From: Bacteroidetes bacterium UBA7662
Lineage (GTDB): Bacteria > Bacteroidota > Bacteroidia > UBA7662
Assembly (NCBI GenBank): GCA_002483345.1
Contig: DLHS01000018.1
Span: forward strand, 255,776 to 319,775
DNA: 64,000 nt
Direction: 5' to 3'
Under the pieces are notes generated by a model. The model was given only the letters and a program-made list of their open reading frames with translations, searched no databases and was not told where the DNA came from. The translations under genes and the position numbers were made by a program. Within the stretch, counting starts at the first letter, position 1, and every line of letters begins with the position of its first letter. Shown here one piece after another: positions 24,833-31,976 of the stretch.

Positions 24833-25897
24833 ATGCGACCAGTCCAGTATTTCTTGTATCCGCTTGCCATGCTTTACGGACTAGGCGTATGGATTCGCAA
24901 TGCGTTTTACGACGCTGGCATTAAAAAATCTCATGGGTTTTCACAGGCGATTGTAAAAATCGGGAACCTGAGTGTGGGTGGGACGGGCAAAACACCGCAT
25001 ACCGAACTTATTGCCGCCATGCTGGCTGAGAGTTTTCCGGCCGTTGCCATTCTCAGCAGAGGGTACAAACGTAAAACAAGGGGTTTCCGTCTGGCCGGTG
25101 AGTCGGATAATGCCCAAACCATTGGCGATGAACCCTTCCAGATGTACCTCAAACTGCCAGATGTGCAGGTAGCTGTTTGTGAAGACCGGAAAACCGGAAT
25201 CGAAAAACTGAATGAACTCAATCCCTTTCTTTCAGCCGTTGTGCTCGACGACGGATATCAGCACCGCCGTGTAAAAGCCGATCTCAACATTCTGCTCAGC
25301 GACTACAATGAGCCCTATTTCAGAGACCATCTTTTGCCCCTTGGTAAACTGAGGGAGTTCAGAGGTGGCTTTCGGCGGGCAGACATCATCATCTTCACCA
25401 AGGCCCCTGAACGTATCAATGTGTATGATAAAAAATACATCTACACCAAAGTAGGCGCGGCTGCCCATCAACTCGTCATCTTCTCCCACATCCGTTATAC
25501 CGATCCGGTATTCATGGAGCCCTTCGAGCCCTTTGCCATTGACAAAAACACCCATGTGCTTCTGGTTACCGGTATCGCCAATTCCCGTTCCCTGACAGAT
25601 AAGCTGAAAGCCAAAAACATCCCTTTCACCCACCTCGCATATGCCGATCACCAGCGTTACGGACAGAAACAGCTCAAACAAATCGCCAGATCCTGGGGAG
25701 AAATTGAGTCGGAAAGAAAAGTAGTCCTCACAACTGAGAAAGATTTCGTAAAACTTCGCGATTTTGGCGACTGGTTTGTAACCAACCAAATACCGTTGGC
25801 AAGCCTGCCGATAGAAATCGGCTTTGATGAAGCTGACAGAGCGGCTTTCATCGCTAAAATCGAAGATTATGTTAAGCAACATCAAAGAAACCGTTGA
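24833..25897 (+). CDS. lpxK: Tetraacyldisaccharide 4'-kinase
   Basis: This 354-residue inner-membrane-associated kinase adds the 4'-phosphate to the lipid A precursor. The P-loop region GNLSVGGTGKTPH spans residues 44-56 and the DDGYQHR motif, with the catalytic Asp, follows in the middle of the protein. The N-terminal helix anchors it to the membrane. It shows the organism makes lipopolysaccharide. The start of the next gene lies 29 nt inside it. A degenerate -7 box (TAGCTTCG, 24816-24823) lies 9 nt before the ATG. Confidence 0.95.
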   Translation: MRPVQYFLYPLAMLYGLGVWIRNAFYDAGIKKSHGFSQAIVKIGNLSVGGTGKTPHTELIAAMLAESFPAVAILSRGYKRKTRGFRLAGESDNAQTIGDEPFQMYLKLPDVQVAVCEDRKTGIEKLNELNPFLSAVVLDDGYQHRRVKADLNILLSDYNEPYFRDHLLPLGKLREFRGGFRRADIIIFTKAPERINVYDKKYIYTKVGAAAHQLVIFSHIRYTDPVFMEPFEPFAIDKNTHVLLVTGIANSRSLTDKLKAKNIPFTHLAYADHQRYGQKQLKQIARSWGEIESERKVVLTTEKDFVKLRDFGDWFVTNQIPLASLPIEIGFDEADRAAFIAKIEDYVKQHQRNR

Positions 25898-26681
25898 ATA
25901 CCTGCAAGAGCGTATTGGTATTCTCCCCCGTACAGGCATTATTTTAGGAACCGGCCTGGGTTCCCTGGCAGATGAAGTAGTTGTATCGCACAGCATTTCT
26001 TATTCTCAGATTCCAAACTTCCCGATTTCTACTACTGAAAGTCACCGTGGTCGCCTGCTGATTGGCAAACTGGCCGGGAAAGAAGTGGTGGTGATGTCCG
26101 GACGCTTTCATTATTATGAAGGTTACAGCATGCAGCAGGTAACATTCCCTGTTCGGGTGATGAAATATCTGGGTGTAGAGACCCTCATTGTTTCCAATGC
26201 ATCCGGAGGCCTAAATCCCGCCCTGAAAACATCGGATCTCATGATACTGAGCGATCACATCAACCTGCTCCCGGAGCATCCGTTGCGTGGACTGCATATT
26301 CCTGAGTTTGGCCCGCGTTTCCCGCAGATGTCAGAACCCTACGACCACAAGCTGATTGATCGTGCGATGGGTATTGCAGCCAAAAACGGCATCAAGGTGA
26401 TGTCAGGTGTGTACGCTGCTGTGCAGGGCCCTGCCCTCGAAACACCTGCCGAATACCGTTATCTCCACCGTTTGGGTGCCGATGCAGTCGGTATGAGTAC
26501 GGTTCCGGAAGTAATCGTAGCCCGTCAGATGGGTATTCCCTGTTTTGCTATTTCTGTCATTACAGATGAGGGTTTTCCGGAAACTGCCGAGGAGGTGACC
26601 ATCACCAGCATCATAGATGCGGCCAAAAAGGCAGAACCTAATATGTCGCTCATCATTAAGGAACTCATCAGCGGCTTGTAG
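25869..26681 (+). CDS. Purine-nucleoside phosphorylase (trimeric type)
   Basis: This 270-residue enzyme splits purine nucleosides with phosphate in nucleoside salvage. Motifs: the phosphate loop GTGLGS (27-32), ESHRGRL, MSGRFHYYEGY, GPALETPAEYR and the VGMSTVPE purine site. Length and motifs match the trimeric (PunA/human-like) class. ATG 25869 lies 29 nt inside lpxK; the family begins here, so the longer reading is rejected. Co-transcription with lpxK is likely by overlap, though the functions are unrelated. Confidence 0.94.
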   Translation: MLSNIKETVEYLQERIGILPRTGIILGTGLGSLADEVVVSHSISYSQIPNFPISTTESHRGRLLIGKLAGKEVVVMSGRFHYYEGYSMQQVTFPVRVMKYLGVETLIVSNASGGLNPALKTSDLMILSDHINLLPEHPLRGLHIPEFGPRFPQMSEPYDHKLIDRAMGIAAKNGIKVMSGVYAAVQGPALETPAEYRYLHRLGADAVGMSTVPEVIVARQMGIPCFAISVITDEGFPETAEEVTITSIIDAAKKAEPNMSLIIKELISGL

Positions 26682-26689
26682 TACCTTTG
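26682..26689 (+). promoter_or_regulatory. -7 promoter element of the porin gene
   Basis: TACCTTTG matches TAnnTTTG; it begins on the last base of the phosphorylase stop codon and ends 7 nt before the porin ATG. Confidence 0.5.
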
Positions 26690-26696
26690 CTTCTGC

Positions 26697-28571
26697 ATGG
26701 CGTTTTCTCCGGTTTTATTTCGTTTTACTATTCTATGCAGTCTTCTGACCGCCGGTCTGCTGTTGCCCCATACCGGGTTGGCGCAGATGGGTAATTCGTC
26801 CCAGACGGATTCACTGGATGTAGACGAAAAGGAACTGCGACTGCGCCGGTATCAGGAAACGTCCTTTTGGTTTGATACCCTCCTGACCCAAAGTCCTGAC
26901 ACCCTCCTGCGCGGCATACAATGGTACGACCCGACCCAGCGAAATCTGGGGTTGTTTCAGACCGGCGGCATCTTAGGTAGCTTTGCACGTCCATTTTTGT
27001 ATGAAACCGGCCCCTATGCTCCCATCCGGCTCGGATTCAGGCAGTACGAGCTTTACCAGTTTACAGCCGAACAAAATGAGTACTGGCAGGTATCAAAACC
27101 CTTAACGGTGGTGGATTTCCTGACCGGAGGAACAGTACAGCAACATTTCAGGGTACTGCATACACAGAATATAGGAGAAAATTTTAACCTCGGTGCCGAA
27201 TACAGGCTGTTATCATCGGAAGGTTTTTACGCCAGACAAGCAACCAACAACAAAAGCCTGCGCCTTTTCGGTTCTTTTGTTTTGCCGGGAAATCGATATG
27301 CTGCTTACATCAACTACCTCACGAACAATCAGTTGGATGAACAAAGCGGCGGTATTACCAGCGGCACCTTGTTCGACACAACAGTTGCCTTTAACCCGCT
27401 CAGCGTACCGGTAAACCTGCGTCTGGCAAGCTCGAGGCACAATACCCGGACATTTCAGCTTACCAGCTACTACCGCCTCACCGGCAACGATAGTAGTTTC
27501 TCGGGCTTAACAGCATTTCACCGCTTTCGTTTCGACCGGGAATATTATCGTTACGAGGATGAAAGCCTGCTCAATGCCGGCAGCTTTTATCCGGCAATTT
27601 ACCGCGACAGCAGTATTACATTTGATACAGTTGGTATCGAAAGTTTCAGCCACAGCCTCGGTCTTCGTCGGGAGGCCCCTTTCGCGGGTTTACAGTGGGA
27701 ACTGGCCGCCCATATACAGCATGGGGTTTCAGACCTGGGTTTTGGCCGCGAAAACTTTGTCTTAGCCAGGTTCACCGGGGATGTGCGCTATCGGCTGGCT
27801 GAACAGTGGGATAATACGCTCCGTGTAGATGTGAGTCCCTACCACAGTACACAAAGCAGCAGTTACGCCGCTTTTTTCAAAAGCAAGTATCAATTCCGTA
27901 AGATAAGTCTGTCGTTTGAATTGGATAGTCGTTTACAAAATCCCGACCTGGTCAGTTTGCGATACAATACCAACCACCACCGCTGGAGCCAGGCGTTTGG
28001 CAGTATAGGCCAGCACAGTGCCGGGTTACGTTTGGAGATGCCGGTTTTATGGGCACAGATCAGGGGGCATCAGCTCAACAACGGTATCTTTTACCAGGCA
28101 AATGGCCAGCCTTTTCAGTTTGCCGGAGATATCAGGGTACTCCAGTTGGGTTTGGGTGCCCGGCTGAAATTCTGGAAGATGCACCTGGAACTCAACCACT
28201 GGCGGCAGTTCAATGATGCTACCTATTTGCGTATGCCTGCGTTTGCCAGTCATGATGTGTTATACTTCGAAAACCGTTTTAAGGCAGGTTGGGTTATTCA
28301 GCTTGGGGCAGATATCAGATTCAACAGCAGCTATACCGCCAATGCTTTTCGTCCCGAAACGGGTCAGTTTGTACTACAGGACAGCCTGAGCATCGGAAAC
28401 TACCCGGTTATTGACCTATTTGGGGCTATCAAGGTTAAACGCACCCGTCTTTTTGTCCGTTTTGAGCATGCCAACCAGGGTTTCCCACGGCCGAATGTCT
28501 TTGCAACACCCCTGCATCCGCTGTATGGCCGGGCCTTTCGTTTCGGGCTGAGTTGGGCGTTTTATAATTAG
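26697..28571 (+). CDS. Putative porin, Bacteroidota type (outer-membrane beta-barrel)
   Basis: This 624-residue protein has a signal peptide (residues 1-29, ending TGLAQ). An N-terminal charged linker with 'QETSFWFDTLLTQSPDTLL' is followed by many amphipathic strands and the C-terminus FGLSWAFYN, typical of outer-membrane barrels. The size and the early linker fit the putative-porin (Porin_10-like) family found next to purine phosphorylase in several Bacteroidota. The transported substrate is unknown. The stop codon TAG is also the first three bases of a 160-bp repeat element. Confidence 0.8.
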   Translation: MAFSPVLFRFTILCSLLTAGLLLPHTGLAQMGNSSQTDSLDVDEKELRLRRYQETSFWFDTLLTQSPDTLLRGIQWYDPTQRNLGLFQTGGILGSFARPFLYETGPYAPIRLGFRQYELYQFTAEQNEYWQVSKPLTVVDFLTGGTVQQHFRVLHTQNIGENFNLGAEYRLLSSEGFYARQATNNKSLRLFGSFVLPGNRYAAYINYLTNNQLDEQSGGITSGTLFDTTVAFNPLSVPVNLRLASSRHNTRTFQLTSYYRLTGNDSSFSGLTAFHRFRFDREYYRYEDESLLNAGSFYPAIYRDSSITFDTVGIESFSHSLGLRREAPFAGLQWELAAHIQHGVSDLGFGRENFVLARFTGDVRYRLAEQWDNTLRVDVSPYHSTQSSSYAAFFKSKYQFRKISLSFELDSRLQNPDLVSLRYNTNHHRWSQAFGSIGQHSAGLRLEMPVLWAQIRGHQLNNGIFYQANGQPFQFAGDIRVLQLGLGARLKFWKMHLELNHWRQFNDATYLRMPAFASHDVLYFENRFKAGWVIQLGADIRFNSSYTANAFRPETGQFVLQDSLSIGNYPVIDLFGAIKVKRTRLFVRFEHANQGFPRPNVFATPLHPLYGRAFRFGLSWAFYN

Positions 28572-28728
28572 ACATTGAGATTTCGAGAGGCGAGAGGCGA
28601 GACTTTTTTTGCCGCTTGCGGCATGTAGCTTTTACTGAACCGTGCAGCCATGGACGATGGACTGCTGACCATTGACAGCCCCGCACATGCGGGGCAAAAA
28701 GTCTCGCCTCTCGAAATCTCGCTGTCTA
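28569..28728. mobile_element. 160-bp inverted-terminal-repeat element (copy A)
   Basis: The left end TAGACATTGAGATTTCGAG and the right end, read on the other strand, TAGACAGCGAGATTTCGAG, match over about 30 bp into GAGGCGAGACTTTTT. The left arm has one extra GCGAGAG heptamer. The interior holds two more small hairpins (GCCGCTTGCGGC, CCCCGCACATGCGGGG). It encodes nothing and exactly fills the space between two convergent stop codons. No target duplication is obvious. Confidence 0.7.
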
Positions 28729-28730
28729 CC

Positions 28731-29987
28731 CTACGTTTTTTGTTTCTTTTTCTTAGCTGCCGGAAACAGAATATTATTCAGAATCAACCGGTAGCCTGGG
28801 CTGTTGGGGTGTAGGTTTAAATCGGTAGGCGGCTCCCCTACCATGTGCTGGTAATCTTCCGGATCGTGCCCCCCGTAAAACGTCCAGGTACCCTTGCCGT
28901 TTTCACCATGAATGTAACGGGCTTCTCCCAGCGCTTTGCTCTCTCCCATGATCAGCACATTGGATTTGACTGTTTCTTTCCTGAAGGCGGTGGTTTGCCC
29001 CATAAACCCTTTGATTACCTGGGTGTGGTTCTGGCAAAGCATGGTAGGCACCGGATCCCATTTGGCAGAAAACTCGAATAGGCTGAAAAGATCGTTTTGT
29101 TCTGTCACAAAGCCCCGGCTTTGGGTGGCATCGATGTCGGAATATTCGTATTCGAAGGGGTTACGGGTTAGTTTAAACTGCTGAAAGGCGAATGTTTTGT
29201 TGAAATCAAGCTTTTGCTGTGCCTGCGGATCGACAGGGTCGCCATCGTACATGCTTTCGCAGATATCGACCCCTTCGGCCGACAAGGCGATGTCGTAAGT
29301 GTCAGTCGCAGAGCACATGGCGAAGAGAAAACCGCCACCGGTAACAAAATCCCTGATGCGGTGTACGACCGCCAGTTTGAGCTGCGAGACTTTGCTGAAG
29401 CCATACCGACCGGCTGTTTCGTTGTTCTCCCTCACTTCTGCCTGATACCAGGGTGCGTCTTTAAAGGAAGCATAAAAGCGGCCGAACTGGCCGGTGAAAT
29501 CTTCGTGGTGGAGGTGCAGCCAGTCGTAGAGCGGCAGTTTGCCATCCATTACCTCATCATCGAAAATTACCTCGTAGGGTATCTCCGCATAGGTAAGGGC
29601 CAGGGTAACGGCATCGTCCCAGGGCTGTTTGGTTTTGGGAGAATAAACCGCGATTTTAGGCGCCTTCTCCAGTTTTACCAGGTCCATATTCACCTCCGGA
29701 TCCGAGATCTGGGCTACAATTCCCTGATAACGCACATCAGGTATCACCTCAAAACTTACTCCTCTGATGCGGCATTCCTGTTCAAGCGTTACCGTATGGG
29801 CCATCGAAAAGCTGCCTCCCCGGTAATTCAGCAACCAGTTAACCTCCAGTTCTCTTTCCAGGCACCAATAGGCGATGCCATAGGCCTTGAGGTGGTTTTT
29901 CTGTACCTGATCCATGGGGATAAGCAACTGCGCGGCAGAAGCCGACCATGACCAGCATGTAAGCAGCACAAAGAATAGAAAACGCAT
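28731..29987 (-). CDS. Conserved Bacteroidota periplasmic protein (often mislabelled asparagine synthetase B)
   Basis: This 418-residue protein has a signal peptide (residues 1-18, ending ASA), then LLIPMDQVQKNHLKAYG and, near residues 155-165, YDWLHLHHEDFTGQFGRF. The ending PAAKKKKQKT is basic. From memory it belongs to a conserved Bacteroidota family that databases label 'asparagine synthetase B'. It has neither the N-terminal Cys2 glutaminase nucleophile nor the SGGLDS pyrophosphate loop of AsnB, so that label is not supported. Gatase-like fold motifs (TGGGFLFAMCSATDT) suggest a ThuA/glutamine-amidotransferase-like domain. The function is unknown. Confidence 0.75.
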   Translation of the reverse strand: MRFLFFVLLTCWSWSASAAQLLIPMDQVQKNHLKAYGIAYWCLERELEVNWLLNYRGGSFSMAHTVTLEQECRIRGVSFEVIPDVRYQGIVAQISDPEVNMDLVKLEKAPKIAVYSPKTKQPWDDAVTLALTYAEIPYEVIFDDEVMDGKLPLYDWLHLHHEDFTGQFGRFYASFKDAPWYQAEVRENNETAGRYGFSKVSQLKLAVVHRIRDFVTGGGFLFAMCSATDTYDIALSAEGVDICESMYDGDPVDPQAQQKLDFNKTFAFQQFKLTRNPFEYEYSDIDATQSRGFVTEQNDLFSLFEFSAKWDPVPTMLCQNHTQVIKGFMGQTTAFRKETVKSNVLIMGESKALGEARYIHGENGKGTWTFYGGHDPEDYQHMVGEPPTDLNLHPNSPGYRLILNNILFPAAKKKKQKT

Positions 29988-29991
29988 AAGA

Positions 29992-29999
29992 CGAAGATA
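29992..29999 (-). promoter_or_regulatory. -7 promoter element of the AsnB-labelled gene
   Basis: TATCTTCG on the minus strand is one mismatch from TAnnTTTG and ends 4 nt before the ATG at 29987. Confidence 0.4.
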
Positions 30000-30036
30000 A
30001 CGTAAAACGGCCGAAGGGCGTATGAAAGCACTTTCC

Positions 30037-30044
30037 TATCTTTA
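30037..30044 (+). promoter_or_regulatory. -7 promoter element of corA
   Basis: TATCTTTA, one mismatch from TAnnTTTG, ends 5 nt before the corA ATG. It faces the divergent promoter at 29992-29999 across 37 nt, so the two may compete. Confidence 0.45.
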
Positions 30045-30049
30045 TCGAT

Positions 30050-31159
30050 ATGAGCCAGCTGCGTACCCGTTTCCGCTACAACAAAGCCAAAATAGGCGCT
30101 AAACCCGGCACCATTCTCATCCCCCAGGATGCGCAGGAAACCCGGATTTTTGTACATGCCCACCAACCCGATTATCACCTCGAAGAACAGGATGTCAGTT
30201 TTGAACGGGTAGATGAAATTGTAGCCTTGCATCAGGAACATACTATCTGGATAGACATCCGGGGTGTAAAAAACCCGCATCTCTACGAATGGCTGGCAGA
30301 TAAATTTGAGATTCATCCCCTTGAACTCGAAGACATCGGCAGTCAGCAACAGCCTAAGGTTGAGTACAATTTCGGGCATCTGTATGCCATCAGCAGGATG
30401 TTGTATAGCCCCAACGGCAAAATACTCTACAACGAACAGCTTAGTATATTCCTCTGCGGATCGGTGCTCATCACCATCCAACACACTTACGACGATATCC
30501 TGGAACCTGTTCGTGAACGCATCCGCGACGCCAGCATGCCGATGAGAAAACGTAAATCTGAATACCTTGTTTATGCCATTTTTGATGCTGTGGTAGATAA
30601 TTATTTTTCTGTGGTCAGCGACCTCGGCCAGCACCTGGATACACTTGAAGACCAATTGCTGGCCAACGCACAGCGCAAGCACCGCAACCAGATACTGGAA
30701 CTTAAACATGAATTGATGGACATCCGGCGGATTGTATGGCCTGAGCGGGAAAAAATAAACAACCTCATCCGCCACGACCACCTGAACCACCAGGACAATC
30801 TCGAAATCTACCTCCGTGATTTATACGACCACGTAAGCAGTCTGATGGACCTCGTAGAAAGTTACCGGGAAGTAGCCTCCAACCTCATGGATCTGTACAT
30901 GGCCAACGTGAGCAACCGCATGAATGAGATTATGAAGGTGCTTACCATGTTATCGGCCATTTTCATCCCTTTAAGTTTTGTGGCCGGTTTGTACGGTATG
31001 AATTTCGCGCGCCAGGCTGAAGACGGCAGTCCGCTTCCCTGGAATATGCCGGAGTTATACAGTCCCCTGGGATATGTGGCCGTGCTGATTTTCATGTTTC
31101 TGACAGCCGTTGGTTTACTGGTATTGTTCTGGAAACGGGGGTGGTTTAAGAAGTGGTGA
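30050..31159 (+). CDS. corA: CorA magnesium/cobalt transporter
   Basis: This 369-residue pentameric inner-membrane channel has a large cytoplasmic N-terminal domain and two C-terminal helices. The ion-selecting YGMNF motif sits at residues 315-319 at the end of the first helix, and the tail KRGWFKKW is basic, as in known CorA proteins. It imports Mg2+ (also Co2+ or Ni2+). It is divergent from the AsnB-labelled gene and followed by a RAYT-type transposase locus. Confidence 0.95.
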   Translation: MSQLRTRFRYNKAKIGAKPGTILIPQDAQETRIFVHAHQPDYHLEEQDVSFERVDEIVALHQEHTIWIDIRGVKNPHLYEWLADKFEIHPLELEDIGSQQQPKVEYNFGHLYAISRMLYSPNGKILYNEQLSIFLCGSVLITIQHTYDDILEPVRERIRDASMPMRKRKSEYLVYAIFDAVVDNYFSVVSDLGQHLDTLEDQLLANAQRKHRNQILELKHELMDIRRIVWPEREKINNLIRHDHLNHQDNLEIYLRDLYDHVSSLMDLVESYREVASNLMDLYMANVSNRMNEIMKVLTMLSAIFIPLSFVAGLYGMNFARQAEDGSPLPWNMPELYSPLGYVAVLIFMFLTAVGLLVLFWKRGWFKKW

Positions 31160-31200
31160 GGGGTTGGTATGATGGATGATGGGGGCGTTGTTGATTGGGG

Positions 31201-31280
31201 AACCGATTGTTGACGGGGAAAAATTTTATAGGGACGGTCGCGACCGTCCCTATAAAATTTTTCCCCGTCAACAATCGGTT
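31201..31280. repeat. 80-bp perfect spacer-less palindrome beside the RAYT gene
   Basis: Bases 31201-31240 and 31241-31280 are exact reverse complements with no spacer; the centre reads GACGGTCGCGACCGTC. It ends 86 nt before the RAYT start. Such large structures are typical substrates of REP-associated tyrosine transposases. A spacer-less perfect palindrome this long is normally unstable in DNA replication, so selection or recent formation is likely. The upstream flank repeats a TTGTTGA-GGGG motif. Confidence 0.9.
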
Positions 31281-31366
31281 TTCATTAATCACGCATCTTT
31301 TGTTTCAAATGAATCATACCGGTAATTCATTGCGTTTTCTTCTTCTTATTTGCAGGAAAAAATCGA

Positions 31367-31849
31367 ATGGAAAAGCGAAGAAAACGAATGCGTCACCCTG
31401 GCTTCGATTATGCTGCCGATAGCTTTTATTTTATTACCAGTTGTGTAAATGGCCGAATACCCTATTTAGGCACTGTTGAGTCGGGCTGTCTCCATTTGAA
31501 CCATTACGGACAAATTGCTGATGCATATTGGACATGGCTTGAAGAGCAATATGGTTATTTACAGGTGCATGCTCATATCACCATGCCCGACCATATTCAT
31601 GCATTGGTTGAAATAAACAGGCGACTTATTGGTTCTGATGATAAAAAAATAAAACCTGTTCCGGAGTGGGTAGGTGCATATAAAACCTCGACAAGCAAGG
31701 CTATTCATCTGGCTGGAGGGAACGACTTTCAATGGCAGCGTTCCTACTACCTCCGTGTAATATTTGGTATAAAAGCTATCCGAAATGTTATGCAATATAT
31801 TTACGATAATCCGAAGAATTGGTCTGACAAACAGGTTTTTCCCGCCTGA
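31367..31849 (+). CDS. REP-associated tyrosine transposase (RAYT, Y1/HUH family)
   Basis: This 160-residue Y1-type transposase has the HUH metal-binding motif at His76-Ile-His78 (MPDHIHAL) and the conserved Tyr144 in MQYIYDNP, the likely nucleophile. The N-terminus RRKRMRHPGFDY matches the 'xYHVxxR' entry of RAYTs. The usual 'FYxxII' stretch reads YYLRVIFG, with Leu where an acidic or basic residue is common. These enzymes nick single-stranded REP hairpins and are thought to spread them. The gene is more AT-rich than its neighbours, and the large palindrome next to it is the obvious candidate substrate. Confidence 0.85.
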   Translation: MEKRRKRMRHPGFDYAADSFYFITSCVNGRIPYLGTVESGCLHLNHYGQIADAYWTWLEEQYGYLQVHAHITMPDHIHALVEINRRLIGSDDKKIKPVPEWVGAYKTSTSKAIHLAGGNDFQWQRSYYLRVIFGIKAIRNVMQYIYDNPKNWSDKQVFPA

Positions 31850-31876
31850 AATTTTCGCCGTGAATGATCAAGAGCC

Positions 31877-31914
31877 AAAAAAAATAAACCCTGCTATCTC
31901 ACGACTGCAGGGTT
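31877..31914 (-). terminator. Intrinsic terminator of the padR-pspC operon
   Basis: On the minus strand AACCCTGC pairs with GCAGGGTT (31887-31894 / 31907-31914), followed by a T-rich run (31877-31886). It lies 63 nt after the stop of the large PspC gene. Confidence 0.75.
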
Positions 31915-31976
31915 CCTAAAGCGAAATCTGATCTATGTACTATCCTGCGTAGGCAGGGTCTAGTTGGGTTGGGGGT

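Noticed and set aside
28731..29987. Asparagine synthetase B function
   Set aside because: No Cys2 nucleophile, no SGGLDS loop, and an export signal is present.
31195..31422. Small frame across the 80-bp palindrome
   Set aside because: It translates the palindrome and part of the transposase gene in another frame, with no coding signal.
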